Of a stretch of 64,000 nucleotides of DNA, positions 34,672 to 45,830 are shown piece after piece (position 1 is the stretch's first letter; each line of letters opens with the position of its first letter). The stretch lies in NCBI GenBank assembly GCA_032622095.1, contig CP136069.1, positions 186,919,122 through 186,983,121 on the forward strand, in the 5' to 3' direction. Source of the stretch: Siphonodentalium dalli (taxonomy: Eukaryota; Mollusca; Scaphopoda; Gadilida; Siphonodentaliidae). A model generated the notes under the pieces. The model saw only the letters and a program-made list of their open reading frames with translations. It was not told the DNA's origin and made no database searches. The translations under genes were made by a program, and so were the position numbers.

Positions 34672-36063
34672 GTGCAAAACCCACACATATGTATGAGTTG
34701 GCCTGAAAATTTTCAGGTTGACACTTGTCCGCAAAGCAATGTTGATTGTTTGTATAAACCTCACAACCATGTTAATGAAAACTCACACGCAATAAGAAAT
34801 GGTAATATCGTGAATGAACCAATCAACAGTTTTCAAATTATCCCAGTTTGTGACCAATGCGTGGATACAACTTGTGCCCATCAATTGAGAACGAACTCGC
34901 GGGAAGTTAACAGTTTTCACGGACAGTTTAACCGCACGATTAGTAAACGAGTTGGTGAACAGTTCGCTGCTTACTCTAACGTTTTCCGCGAAGGTAATCA
35001 GTTATCAACTGGACCGCATAACATGAACTCGGACGAACCGAACAACATTAACTCGCATTCCCTGAACATACTTAACAGTTACAATACGACTCATTTATCA
35101 ATCCATGATAACTGTAATCCCACGGATCATGTCAATCAACGCGTTTGTCACGTAAAGTCCGTTACTGAGAAGGCGGAAGGCATATGTTACGATTCTGTCT
35201 GTATGGAGTCGAGTGAAGAAACCCGTTACCAATTTGGAGACAACAATACGCGTTTCCATACTTACACCACATCTGAAAATCGTAATATATCTGATGTTCT
35301 CGCAGAATGTCGTGAAATTTTGTCCCATAATGTGACACATGAAAACACATTTATATCACATAATAATTTGATATACCTAGAACAATGTTTGTTTTCGGAC
35401 AAGCGCTACCCTAACAACCAGAATGATTATGATTATTTATGTCATTGTTATACATGTAAATTTATGAATACGTCAACAAAATATAATGATTATGTTTGCC
35501 AGACTGGCAGTGATAACGGAATAAGTACGGTTGAATCAAACGGAAATAAAGACAACTACGTCGATAGACATGAATATGATGAAGACGACGAAGGCGATGA
35601 TGATGATGATGATGGTGACGACGATGATGATGATGACACTTATGGTGATGCTGATGGTGGTGGTGACGGCGACGATGACGATGGTGGTGATGTTGTAGAT
35701 ACTGATGATTATGATGATGTTGATGATGATGACGATTTAGTTGATGATGATACTGATGGTGATGACAATGCTGAGGATGGGGAAGGTGATGATGATAATA
35801 ATGGTAATGTTAGTTATGATGATGTTGATATTGTTGATTATTATTATTATTATGATTGTAATAATGACGAGTCTAATGGCTTTGATTATACTTGTGAGCA
35901 TGATAGGTCACTTAAGAAACAATATGTGGTTGATAACAGCCTGTCGCAAGTACTGAGCGAAGCATATCATATTTTAGGCCCGGAATTTGAAGACGATCAT
36001 GAATATAATGAAATAACAAATCGGGTTACGTGCCATTCTCAGGCCCCCCTCACCGAATCTTGA
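34672..36063 (+). CDS. LINE b Asp-rich frame, likely ORF2 N-terminal extension
   Basis: 463 codons in the same frame as ORF1, separated from it by the single ORF1 stop TGA (34654-34656). The frame is open back to that stop; the first ATG is at 34693. The first 300 residues are rich in Asn, His, Cys and Ser (CDQCVDTTCAHQL, YLCHCYTCKF) without a recognised fold. Residues about 301-393 (35575-35850) are a run of Asp with Gly/Val/Asn, encoded by GAT/GAC repeats. It ends in CHSQAPLTES* next to a CCCCCC run; in the next frame the sequence continues directly into the endonuclease, so a one-base shift there probably cut it off from ORF2. A separate third ORF is the alternative. Confidence 0.6.
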   Translation: MQNPHICMSWPENFQVDTCPQSNVDCLYKPHNHVNENSHAIRNGNIVNEPINSFQIIPVCDQCVDTTCAHQLRTNSREVNSFHGQFNRTISKRVGEQFAAYSNVFREGNQLSTGPHNMNSDEPNNINSHSLNILNSYNTTHLSIHDNCNPTDHVNQRVCHVKSVTEKAEGICYDSVCMESSEETRYQFGDNNTRFHTYTTSENRNISDVLAECREILSHNVTHENTFISHNNLIYLEQCLFSDKRYPNNQNDYDYLCHCYTCKFMNTSTKYNDYVCQTGSDNGISTVESNGNKDNYVDRHEYDEDDEGDDDDDDGDDDDDDDTYGDADGGGDGDDDDGGDVVDTDDYDDVDDDDDLVDDDTDGDDNAEDGEGDDDNNGNVSYDDVDIVDYYYYYDCNNDESNGFDYTCEHDRSLKKQYVVDNSLSQVLSEAYHILGPEFEDDHEYNEITNRVTCHSQAPLTES

Positions 36064-36064
36064 A

Positions 36065-39000
36065 TGTAATACAAGTAGCGGAACTGACATAACAAATAAT
36101 GACCTCGATTTGTCAACAGAATGCAATTCACCGCAGCAAAACATCCGGCCACAGTGTACAAAATTGAAAATACTAACACTCAACGTATGTGGTCTTCGGA
36201 ATAAGTTGAATTACCCAGAATTCCAATCTTTGTGCCATGGTCATGATATTTTATGTTTCTCAGAGACAAAAACAGACGACTGTGATGAATTAGTTTTAAC
36301 AGGATTTACATTCCATATGAAAAACCGCGCATAATTTTCGCGTGTGAAATCTGGTGGCATTGTTATAGGCATTAAATCTTATTTGATAACGTCCACTCGC
36401 ATTTTATACACAGATTGTCAGTTTGTTCACTGGGTAGAGATAAACATAAGATATAATCAGGCACGCAGTGGCGAGAAACTTGTTTTGGGCGCGGTATATG
36501 TCCCCACAGAGGGAACTAAATACTCATCAAATTCGGCAATCAGTAAGTAGAGGAAGAAATTCTGTACATGAAACAGCACTACATGCACGAAACTATACAT
36601 GTGACCGGTGATTTCAATGCACGTACTGCAGTTGAGTTAGATTATATACCGTACGAAGAATGTATAACTGATCATACATGTATACGCACCGGTCATTCAC
36701 AAGCGTCACACAATTTATAACCGCTGAGACAGTACTCGAGAAAGCTGGCCTACCTCTAATAAGACACAATAGAGATCGCTTAAAAAAAAAATTTCGGGCA
36801 ACAATTGATATCAGTTTGTAGATTGAATGATTTATTGATTTAGAACGGGCATTACGGCGATGATAAAGAAATAGGATCATTGACTTGTCGCGACGCCTCA
36901 GTTGTTGACTATATGATCTGCTCGTTTCCAGCTCTGACCATGGTCGCCAATTTTACGATTTGTGAACTAAATAAATTATTCTCAGATGTTCATAAAGCCA
37001 TCACAACTGAATTAGCGATTGGTTTGGATAATGAAAGTGAAATTCGTACCGATAAACTCAACTCGGAAATATTAACACGTAAGTGGGACCCGACTAGAAC
37101 AACCGAATTTATATGGAACCTAGACCCAATTGAGATTGCCGAACTAAAGCACATGCTAAATGACTATCAAACTCCTGATGTTACTAAAGTGGAAATTAAC
37201 GAAGTAGTGGGAAAGATATCCAACATACTTAACAAATCCGCATCTGGAACTTTTGGAACTTATAGTAAGAAACAGAGAAAGCAAAGACAAAAACGAAATA
37301 CCAAACCGTGGTTTAACTCAGCTTGTTGGAAAGCCCGAAAAACATATCGCAAAGCAGAGAGACAAACTAAGCAACACCAAGTGAGTTTTCAAGTCAGTAT
37401 ATGAGGGAAATGTCCAGGCAATATAAACGCGAGATGAATGGGGCTATGGAACTGCACAGAGAATACATGGGTCGCGAAATGTCAGAGTTGAAAAAGCGAA
37501 ACACAAAGAAATTTTGGTCAAACCTGAACAAACGTGACAAAGATATGACTAGTTCCATACAACTTGATACACTAGAAACATATTTTAGAGATTTGAACGC
37601 GATATCATACGCCGATGACCCTGAAATGAAATGCGAAGATGGACACCCGGACAATTTAAGCACGCTTAACCAGCCAATTTCAGTCGATGAAATTAAAACG
37701 GCAATTAATGGCCTTTGAAATAACAAATCGTCCGGTGACGACAAGCTCTTTAACGAATATATAAAATGTTCTTGTGATACATTAATTGATATCTACTGTA
37801 AAAATTTTAACCTAGTTTTTGAGTCTGGTCGTGTCCCAGACTCATGGGGGATAGGAACGATTATCCCACTGTACAAAAACAAAGGTGACATGAATAACCC
37901 CAAGAATTACAGGCCCATCACTCTCTTGAGTTGCTTCGGAAAACTGTTTACGAAAATTCTTTCGAATCGTTTGTATTTATATGTTGAATGTGATAAACTT
38001 TTATCCGAGTACCAATCTGGATTCCGGAAAGGTTATTCGACGACTGACAATATTTTCACCTTGCATATTTTGAGCGAAATGACTCGATGCTTGAAACGGA
38101 ACTTATACTGTGCATTTATCAATTTTGAAAAAGCTTTCGACAAGATATGGAGGCAGGGACTCTGGCATAAATTGTTAGCCATCGATATAAATGGAAAAAT
38201 CTACAGAATAATACGTAATATATACTCAGATATTAAGTCAAAAGTAAAATTTGGAAACTGTTTGTCAAATTATTTCCCCTGCTTATCAGGGGTGAGGCAA
38301 GGTGAAAACCTTTCTCTCCTCTTATTTGCAATATATCTCAACGATTTGGAAGATTTTCTTAAAGAAGAAAGGGTGGAGGGTTTGTCAAAAACAACAGATG
38401 ACTTGAAAAATAACTTGGATGTCTATGTGAGACTTTTTGTTATACTATATGCGGATGACACGGTTCTGTTAGCCGAAACACCCGTGAAACTTCAGAATGC
38501 TCTCAATGCTTTTCAAAGATATTCCCAAAAGTGGAAACTGACAGTTAATGTCGAAAAAACTAAAATTATGCTGATTTCAAAATGCAGTATACCGAAAGGT
38601 AGGAAATTCTTTTATGACGGAATAGAAATTGAATATGTGAAATACTTTAACTACCTTGGAATCATACACACTAAATCGGCTCATTCTCTTTGGCTAAAAA
38701 GACTCTAGCGGATAAGGCCAGGAGAGCAATGTACTCGATAATATCAAAGTCTAGAACTCACTGTCTGTCAGTTAAAAATCAATTTGATCTGTTTGATGCC
38801 CAAGTTACTCCTATACTGACGTACTGTTGTGAGGTGTGGGGATATGGAAATAACGATATTTTTGAAAATATACACAAAAAGTTCTTGAAAGATGTACTTC
38901 AGTTGAAAACATCTACTCCAGATTACATGATATATGGTGAAAGTGGCCGTTTCCCCTTTAATATCACTATAGATTTGCGTATGATCAAGTATTGGCTGAA

Positions 39001-39628
39001 AGTGAGGAACATGACCGACACTAGATACTGTAAGATTATGTACTTGTTGGCATTGCAGCTCAGTGAAAATGCATCCGCGAAGTTCGAATGGATTGAGAAA
39101 GTGAAGACAGTGCTAACCCACTGTGGCCAAGGGCATCTTCTTTACACCTACACACGTTTACGTTCGGAAGAAATAATCACATATGTTAAATGCAGTCTCA
39201 TTAATCAATATAGGGCCGTTTGGAAATCAGCTATAGACAAACCCAGTAGAGGTAATATATACAAGATTTTTAAACACAATATCTGTTTCGAAATGTATTT
39301 GGACTGCCTTGACAACAAAAACAGAAGAACATTGTGCCAATTCCAAACATGTAATCATAGACTGCCCATAGAGAGAGGAAGATGGAACGACACTAATGTA
39401 ATGGAACGAACATGTCCCTTGTGTAATAATTATAAGCTTGGCGATGAACTTCATTACTTGCTCGAATGCAACCACTTTATAGATGTTAGAAATCGTTTTC
39501 TCCCGGCTAAATATATCAGAAAGAGACATGCGACCATCGATATTCTTGACGACTTATTTAATATGACCGATATAGCATCCCTCCGCCGACTATGTTCCTT
39601 CATTAGGGAAATTAACCGTTATTTTTAG
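36065..39628 (+). pseudogene. LINE b ORF2 (endonuclease + reverse transcriptase), disabled
   Basis: Endonuclease: LKILTLNVCGLRNKL, DILCFSETK, SGGIVIGIK, VTGDFNART (36601) and SVVDYMICSF, then LFSDVHKAI. RT: NKSSGDDKLFNEYIK, NYRPITLLSCFGKLF, EYQSGFRKGYST, motif A FINFEKAFDKIW, GVRQGENLSLLLF and YADD (about 38451). C-terminal CPLC...H...C at about 39413-39470. Disablements: TAA at 36330-36332; stop and frame change at 36548-36600; poorly readable 36620-36870; frameshift near 37390; TGA at 37716-37718; frameshift near 38690. The usual motif A Asp is Asn (AAT at 38121-38123), which should abolish polymerase activity. Confidence 0.9.
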
Positions 39629-40020
39629 CTTTATATATTGACAATTACGTTAGGTAATGATGACTATATATAACTGTTGTTGTTGTTGTTGTTGCCGAGA
39701 AATTATAAGACGATGGCAAACATGACGATGATTGCGATAATGTTGATTATAATGATGACTAGTTATATATGACGATGACACTGATGGATGTTTTTGGTGA
39801 TGATGATGATGAGGATGATGACGACGACGACGATGATGATGTTGACAACGACGAGGTATAATGTTGTTGATGCTGATAATGTGATGATGAACGAATAGAC
39901 GCAGAGCGGGAGGTCGCTGAGCATATCATGTACATAAAATTATCTTCCTTCTATCATTCTTTTGTATATACACTATTTTTCTCAATATCCTGTAATGTGT
40001 GTATGGATCAGAGAATAAAG
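39629..40020 (+). other. LINE b 3' UTR with TTG and GAT/GAC repeats
   Basis: Short TTG run (about 39676-39695) and an imperfect GAT/GAC tract (about 39780-39895), then AATAAA at 40014-40019. The GAT tract echoes the acidic coding run in the same element. Confidence 0.65.
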
Positions 40021-40040
40021 CATATAGAGGATAGTGATTT

Positions 40041-40084
40041 GGGGGGCTAACCCCGGATGGTCGAATATACCGAGAGGTATATCC
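40041..40084 (-). other. family R 3' stem-loops, copy 1
   Basis: In plus-strand notation: GGGG-CTAA-CCCC, then GGATGGTCGA, then a 7-bp stem ATATACC (40065-40071) / GGTATAT (40076-40082) around GAGA. The same positions in copy 2 pair with different bases. Confidence 0.75.
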
Positions 40085-40164
40085 ATTCACCCATCATTTT
40101 CAGAGCTTTATTTATAAATAATCAATCATAAAAAAAGAAAGAAAAACAAAACTCTTTTTGGTTT

Positions 40165-40938
40165 TCAATTTCTTCTTGGTAGTGGTGGATCTTTCGATAG
40201 GCTGATGTCAATCCTGCCCTTTGCTTGTCCGATGGTGACTCTTCCAGATGATGATCGATGTCGATCTGGCCCCTTGTGTATCTGGCGATCTCTCAGCAGG
40301 AATAATTCGTAATTGCTTGGTTGGTATGTTTTTCCTGCTGAGTAGTGGTCACTGATCGCTGTCCTGATGCGTTGGTATTCGCCGTACATCATCTGTCGCT
40401 CTTCTCTACTTGGCAACGCCGGTTTCTCTTCATACTTCGGCGTCACATGGACGGAGGTGGTGGTTTCCGTCCCTGGTGGAGTCTGGCTAGGTGGAGTTGC
40501 CATCTCCACATCGAAGACAGCGGCGGGGACATCCGGAATGGCGTCAGCGTCCCTGTTGCCGCTGCCCTCGTCAACGACAGGGACATCCGGGGTGACATCG
40601 GCGTCCCTGCTCCTGCTGGTGATGGCATCTACAGCAGGCCGATCTTCTGCCCCGGAGGCCAAGTGGGAGGGAACTGGGCATCTCTCAGTTCCCCGTTTCC
40701 ACTCGGCCCTCCTGATGGCATCTCTGCGGCGCCTTGAGGAGGTCTACGTCCTCTTCCCGGCGATCTTGGTAGCCTCTTTCCGGTGGAGTCCGGTAGGTCC
40801 ATCCAGGCCACGGCCGGTAGAGGGTTCTACCGGAGTGACATGGAACCTCAAAACCACGTCCAATCTGCCCGTATTAGCGTGGAGAGACCAGCTAATACAG
40901 TCGGCAGATTGGTAACCGCTCAGCACGCTGCGAACTTG
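40165..40938 (-). pseudogene. family R ORF, copy 1 (start lost, one stop)
   Basis: One minus-strand frame matches the copy 2 protein: IPSQVRSVLSGYQ, then ANTGRLDVVLRFHVTPVEPS, then RRRRDAIRRAEWKRGTER, LASGAEDRPAVDA and RDADVTPDVP. The ATG is replaced (TAA just before DLIPS) and there is one in-frame TAG at about 40744-40746. The frame otherwise stays open for ~254 codons, close to the 258 of copy 2. The C-terminus (SLSKDPPLPRRN) differs from copy 2, and RDAD..PDVP is duplicated. Plus-strand ORFs here (40345-40737, 40367-40915) are antisense shadows. Confidence 0.75.
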
Positions 40939-40990
40939 GCTGGGGATTAGATCTTATGCAGTTGACCGGTTGACTGGGGTTGTATTTTAT

Positions 40991-41201
40991 ATGGTGCAGA
41001 CTAATAGATGTTGGCTTCAGTAAATAATCCCCAGTCTCACATTGATTGTTTTGAGAAACGAGTACTTTCACCTAGCTTATGTATCCCGTCGTTAACATTA
41101 TCGATAGCCGGCAACAAAAGCGTGTACACGCGACGTGCTAGTTACGCACGCCTGCAGTGCAGATCGCAATTACCGGCGGCTCGTCGAGGTGTCTAATAGT
41201 T
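40991..41201. other. no gene seen
   Basis: Short stretch between family R copy 1 and array d of copy B; no recognisable features. Confidence 0.5.
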
Positions 41202-41597
41202 GAGTATGGATATAGTTATATCTAACAATAATAGTTCAATATGGATACATTTACATTTAACTATAATATTTCAATATGGATACATTTACATTTAACTATA
41301 ATAGTTCAATATGGATATAGTTACATTTAACTATAATAGTTGAATATGGATATAGTTATATATAACTATTATTGTTAAATATGGATATAGTTATATATAA
41401 CTATTATTGTTAAATATGGATATAGTTATATATAACTATTATTGTTAAATATGGATATAGTTATATATAACTATAACAGTTGAATATGGATACAGTTATA
41501 GTTAACAATAATAGTTTAATATGGATACAGTTATATTTCTATAATTGTTGAATATGGATGCTGCTGTTTTGTGAAATGACATGCTTCCTGTTGCTGA
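41202..41597 (+). mobile_element. family S copy B, left part with array d
   Basis: About ten ~35-bp units, reverse complement of array d (ATATGGATATAGTTATATAT), to about 41565. Then ATGCTTCCTGTTGCTGAATT, the inverted match of 23508-23527 in copy A. Interrupted at 41598 by the hAT element. Confidence 0.9.
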
Positions 41598-41605
41598 ATT
41601 CAAAA
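41598..41605. repeat. hAT target-site duplication, left
   Basis: ATTCAAAA, identical to 45823-45830 on the other side of the element. Confidence 0.9.
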
Positions 41606-42620
41606 CAGGGGAGTAGGAAGCTATAAATAGTGGGGGTATCAATGGGGGGCACAAGAGAGGATACCATATTTCGGACTAAAACCATAAAAATAATTAACAT
41701 TATTCCATCACTTAAATTAACACTTATTCTGATTACAACTGTACTGATTACAACTGTAAGAAAGCAATGTCTGTCTCTCGTTCATATAAGTATGAATGCA
41801 CAATAATTTTCCATTAAATGTCATACAATCCAAACGTAACCAGACAAGCATCATTCCCATGAACGAATTCATTTATTAATCTTTAGTTCATGGGGGCTGC
41901 TCGATTTACCATACATATCAGCACCCCTGTTGACTAAATCAAGATTGCGAAATACTGGACACCAAAAGCAGATTAGTGGACACGAAGTACATACATAACG
42001 TGATACATATAGAGAAGACGAACTGGGGTGTAAACAGAGCAATTTCGGGATTAACGAGACCAGATACCTTGCTAGAGAAGACTATTGAAACCCAATGCAG
42101 CGCGCTGGACGTAAGGACGCATACGAAAACGACGCTTGCTCGATTAACCCAGGAACGCCCATATTGATGCACCGTGAAATGCGCATCGAACCAGCATAAT
42201 CCTCCCGCTGTATTTAGACACAGGCAAACCGAGACACGATACTCAGTTCTAACCAACTTCCCAGTAGCTACCAATAACTCTCGGACACGCAGAAGAAGGC
42301 TTGGAACCTTGACGAGCAGCCATGGATAAGAATGCAAGGTAAACATTACAATCTTGTATTTCTAACAACACCGCGCTGATGCGCCGACGGAGAAGAAGAG
42401 CAGACGACAAGACGACGAACACCCCCCGATAGTAACCACGCAGACGACAGGCCGACGAACTCAACTGGAACTCAACCACGCAGTTGACAAGCAGACACGC
42501 CTAACTCACGAGGACGCAAGAAGATCCTAACCCGAGCAGACGACAGGAAGGCGAAAGCAACTAGGAAGAAGCCCGATGCCGCGACGATTGAACATTATTG
42601 ACTTTGTTGTAATTAAATAA

Positions 42621-45458
42621 TCAAATCGTTTTGATTGTCTTTACGTCATATGCACCCCGTATTGGCACAATGTCGATATTGTCAAGTAGTTCTCTATATA
42701 TGTCACACACCATCCAGTGATTCAAACGGTCTTGACTCATATCGGACCTTAAGTGGTTCTTCATCCTTCTTAATGTGCTTAAAGGTCGTTCGCTCGTCGC
42801 GTTCGTAGCAGGTGCTATGAAACGGAGAAGAAAATGCCTTCCATTATTTCTTTGAATGTTACCTACATTCGATCTAAAAAAATCGTCTATTAAATAAATT
42901 ACTTCCTTATAATATTTACTCACTAAACATTCTCCTATTTGGAGACCCTACTCTACCCGATTGCGACAATGAAAACATTTTATTAGCTGTACAATCATTC
43001 ATCCGTGAGACAAAACTAGATTCTATTGACTAAGTCTAGCAAACACATATACAAGCCAGCAAATGACTCAACAAGCACGACTTTCAAGTAATTCATATAT
43101 AAACACAAGACTGACTCGGGGGAGGGGAAGGACCGGTGATATGTACATGTATATATTTTCAACTTGCTTTTGGTAGTCATGTTGCAATGCCATTATTCTT
43201 GATTTATTTTTCAGTGTAATAACAAACGTGAGAGGAGGTACTAATAAGTGATTCAGCACTTGTCCTCCAATCCCATTGTCTATAAAAATGTATGTATCAT
43301 TTCCTAGGTGTTATTGAATTTAGACAAATAAATATGTTTAAACTAGGTGCTATCGCGAGGATCTTTAATAATGTTACTACCTCACTTATCAACTTTCTCG
43401 GACCATGCCCCATTTCATGGAAATGTTTGAGGATGTCATGCATATTTTACCATCAAAAGTACTCAGAGTTCTGAGATGAGTATTCAGCATCGACGGATAT
43501 AGATCATCACCGAAAATGTCAGTCACACCCCTAAGCGTTGCTTCGTAATCACGTCCGCTAACCACAGCCAACAAAAGTTCTTCGCAATCAGAGTATACAT
43601 CGTAATCTGGCTGGTCGAGACGATCACTTATAGTTGAGATAATGAGATCTACAGATTCATAGTAAATACGTCTGTAGTGAGACTCTGGGTTTTCTGGATA
43701 TTCCGCTGCTGTGTCTCCCCCTAAAAACTCCTCCAGTTTTTGTTGGTGCTCGTTTTCTGCGGGATAGAATCGGTTCGCATATTTGTTTCGTTTCCTTTGC
43801 AACTCGACATGTGTTCTCCCAAAAAAGCTTCCACGAAGTTCCATCTCTAATTGACACCAGATTCTTGACAGTCATTGAAGCAATTGATTTGGCCTCACAT
43901 GCCGTTAGTTTCATTTTTCTGTAGGGTCTCACTCAATGAATCCGCATGTGATAAAATGAGTACAGCCAATGAAGCCCCAAAAGAAGAAGTCGTACTTTCT
44001 CATCTGATATCCAACACCTTGAACTTCGGCTTTGGTCTCAGTATCGTCCGTTTCAGTCTCTACCGAGTCCCACAAGTCTAACAGCGACTGGTAGTTCTGT
44101 AAAATGCTCGTAATAGCCCGTGCGCGCACAGTCCACCTTGAGGGACACATGGTTCGTAAACCAACGGAATCAGTTTCGGGATCGTCTGCTCTCGTTTTGG
44201 TGACGCTTTGACTAGTTGTATTATCTCGTGGGCGGTATCCAACGAATAGTTCACGAATTTACATTGTTTGATGCAAGGCTCAGTGCGTGCCCGAAGCAAT
44301 GCGCGAATAGCGCGCGCGACTCTTTCCTTTTTATGGATGTTGCCACTCCGTTTATAGAACATACCATGGTGCTACACCCGTCATAACACTGACCCCTGCA
44401 TTTAGCGAGTGGCATCTGAGTTCGGATCAAGACATCACGTATTAGAGAGGTGATTGTTGATGAATCTGCTTTCTCCATCTGATAGAGACCAATGAAATCT
44501 TGATGTGGCTGTAGATCGTCATCAATCCACCGCAAACATACAACTAATTGCTGCCAGTTTGATATATCGGTGGTTTCATCCGCCATGATTGAATAGAACT
44601 GTGATCCACGGATTTCGTCGACAATCTGCCTCAGATTTCATTTTGCATCTGTGGTGATATATATCTCTTCTTACGCAAAAGCCAAGAACTCAATTCAGGA
44701 ATATTATCACACCTGAGTTTGACGAGCTTCAGGAAATTCGAGTCCATCCCAAGATGACCGCTGTATGCTATGCCATGGCGAGCTAGAAATTTAGCAGAAA
44801 AAAGGAGTGCCATAAGGACTTTCCTGTTAACTTCTTGTAAGTTTCTGACAGCAACTTACTGACATCATTGCATTCTTTGGATGTTTTAGCATACTAATAG
44901 CAAATTTGTGATAGCTGGATTGTTCGTGATTATTGAATCCTTTTTAGACTCAGTCGTTTGCTCCATTTTGGAAAATCCTTTAGTAACGAAGGCTGTTTCT
45001 CCTTTGAAATCTGATTGCATTTTCAAGGCGTCCGCTTTTGCACAGTAAAGGCACAAAACAGAGTCAGTAGCTTCTACATAATTTATCCATGACGGTTGTA
45101 CCAACTAGCTTGAAATCTTTATTTCTTATCTTTTTTCTTTGTATTTTGGATATCATCTTTCACTTCAGATTTCTTGAAGATTCTTTGAGGAAAATGTATT
45201 TTCAGTTGGTTGGTTGGGAACCTTCCCCAAAACTGCAACCAGTTTACCATCAGAGTCTTCAACGTGACCTTCACTATCATGTTCACTATCATCATCACTG
45301 TCAAAGTCAAACTTGTCATCAGCTTCAGCACTATCCTGTGAGTTCGATGAGCAGCCAGAGCTTCTGACCTCTAAGACTTGAGGGCTCGAAATATTTCGTT
45401 CATCAGAACACCTTCCGAACATCGCGATTAATTTCATTTGTTTTGGTTTCGACGACAT
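42621..45458 (-). pseudogene. hAT transposase (DUF4371/ZMYM1-like), fragmented
   Basis: Pieces in order on the minus strand: an acidic N-terminus (45458-45165); WINYVEATDSVLCLYCAK (45104-44886, the TTF-type zinc-finger region); FLARHGIAYSGHLG and KKRYISPQMQNEI (44813-44631); MADETTDISNWQQLVVCLRW, CRGQCYDGCSTM and HCFGHALSLASNNV (44586-44251, the RNase-H-like core around the first catalytic Asp); several shorter frames (44362-43389); and the C-terminal dimerisation block PATNATSERPLSTLRRMK with RLNHWMV (42923-42621). At least five frame breaks are present, and a foreign ~400-bp segment splits the last block. LLKILAIAP at about 43350-43380 and RHFLLRFIAPATNATSER at about 42800-42850 look like two versions of the same segment, so the C-terminus may be rearranged. 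Confidence 0.88.
42940..43346 (+). mobile_element. nested segment inside the hAT
   Basis: Plus-strand homology to 27385-27745 and 28455-28866: ILLAVQSFIRETKLDSID and stop, then GGGGGAGGGG..ACCGGTGAT, GTGTAATAACA, TCAGCACTTGTCCTCCAAT and AAATAAATATGTTTAAACTA. It interrupts the hAT C-terminal coding region, so it arrived after that hAT copy, or was captured by it. The right edge at 43346 is sharp; the left edge is uncertain. Confidence 0.75.
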
Positions 45459-45822
45459 ACTTTTATAATTTTCAAACTTTTCGAAACAAGTTTACATCGG
45501 AACTTATCCAAGGGACGTAACTGAACCGCAACGTAATTGAGCAAAAACGCGTACTCGTGTTTCCGTACCAAGAGAACGCGTACTGCGTAGCCGCGTATGA
45601 AACCACATATTTAAAGAATGACCCCCATCATGCCCTTCCGCGTGATACTATATTAAAGACACTATTTCCTATAGAGTATACTATATATTTTATGGCAAAA
45701 TGTGCGGGCGGAGAATGTAATTGGTTAGGTTGAATAAATAAGAAATACAGTTTAAGGGTTGACCATTTGGGGGGGGGGGGTATTTACCCCTTTGCCCCCC
45801 CCCCGGTTCTTCTTACGCCCTG

Positions 45823-45830
45823 ATTCAAAA
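45823..45830. repeat. hAT target-site duplication, right
   Basis: ATTCAAAA, identical to 41598-41605. Confidence 0.9.

Larger units (their letters stand above)
32890..40020 (+). mobile_element. LINE b: near full-length non-LTR retrotransposon
   Basis: Plus-strand order: short 5' UTR, ORF1 (33046-34656), an Asp-rich frame in the same reading frame (34672-36063), endonuclease and reverse transcriptase (about 36065-39628), and a 3' UTR with TTG and GAT repeats and AATAAA at 40014-40019. The 5' edge is approximate. The first two frames are intact; the EN-RT part has several stops and frameshifts. Motifs place it in the broad APE-type group near CR1/L2/Jockey, where ORF1 esterases occur. Confidence 0.9.
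40030..40990 (-). mobile_element. family R retroposon, copy 1
   Basis: Minus-strand element whose ORF region, AATAAA (plus-strand TTTATT 40107-40112) and 3' stem-loops correspond one by one to copy 2 at 59453-60470. The 5' part is shorter or diverged, and no long poly(A) remains. Its 3' end abuts the 3' end of LINE b on the opposite strand. Confidence 0.8.
41606..45822 (-). mobile_element. hAT transposon, 4217 bp, with 8-bp TSD
   Basis: Ends CAGGGGAGTAGGAAG (left) and, inverted, CAGGGCGTAAGAAG (right); CAGGG is a usual hAT terminus. Flanked exactly by ATTCAAAA at 41598-41605 and 45823-45830, the 8-bp target duplication expected for hAT. The homology to family S copy A breaks precisely at these points, so this is an insertion into copy B. 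A G12 run (45769-45780) and C10 run (45795-45804) lie just inside the right end. It carries a decayed transposase and a nested insertion; 41.6-42.6 kb has no recognised content. Confidence 0.93.

Noticed and set aside
34075-34688. 179- and 113-codon minus-strand ORFs
   Set aside because: Shadows of LINE b ORF1, which has clear domains on the plus strand.
40345-40915. 130- and 182-codon plus-strand ORFs
   Set aside because: Antisense to the family R frame, which is conserved in a second copy; GC-rich sequence keeps the opposite strand open.
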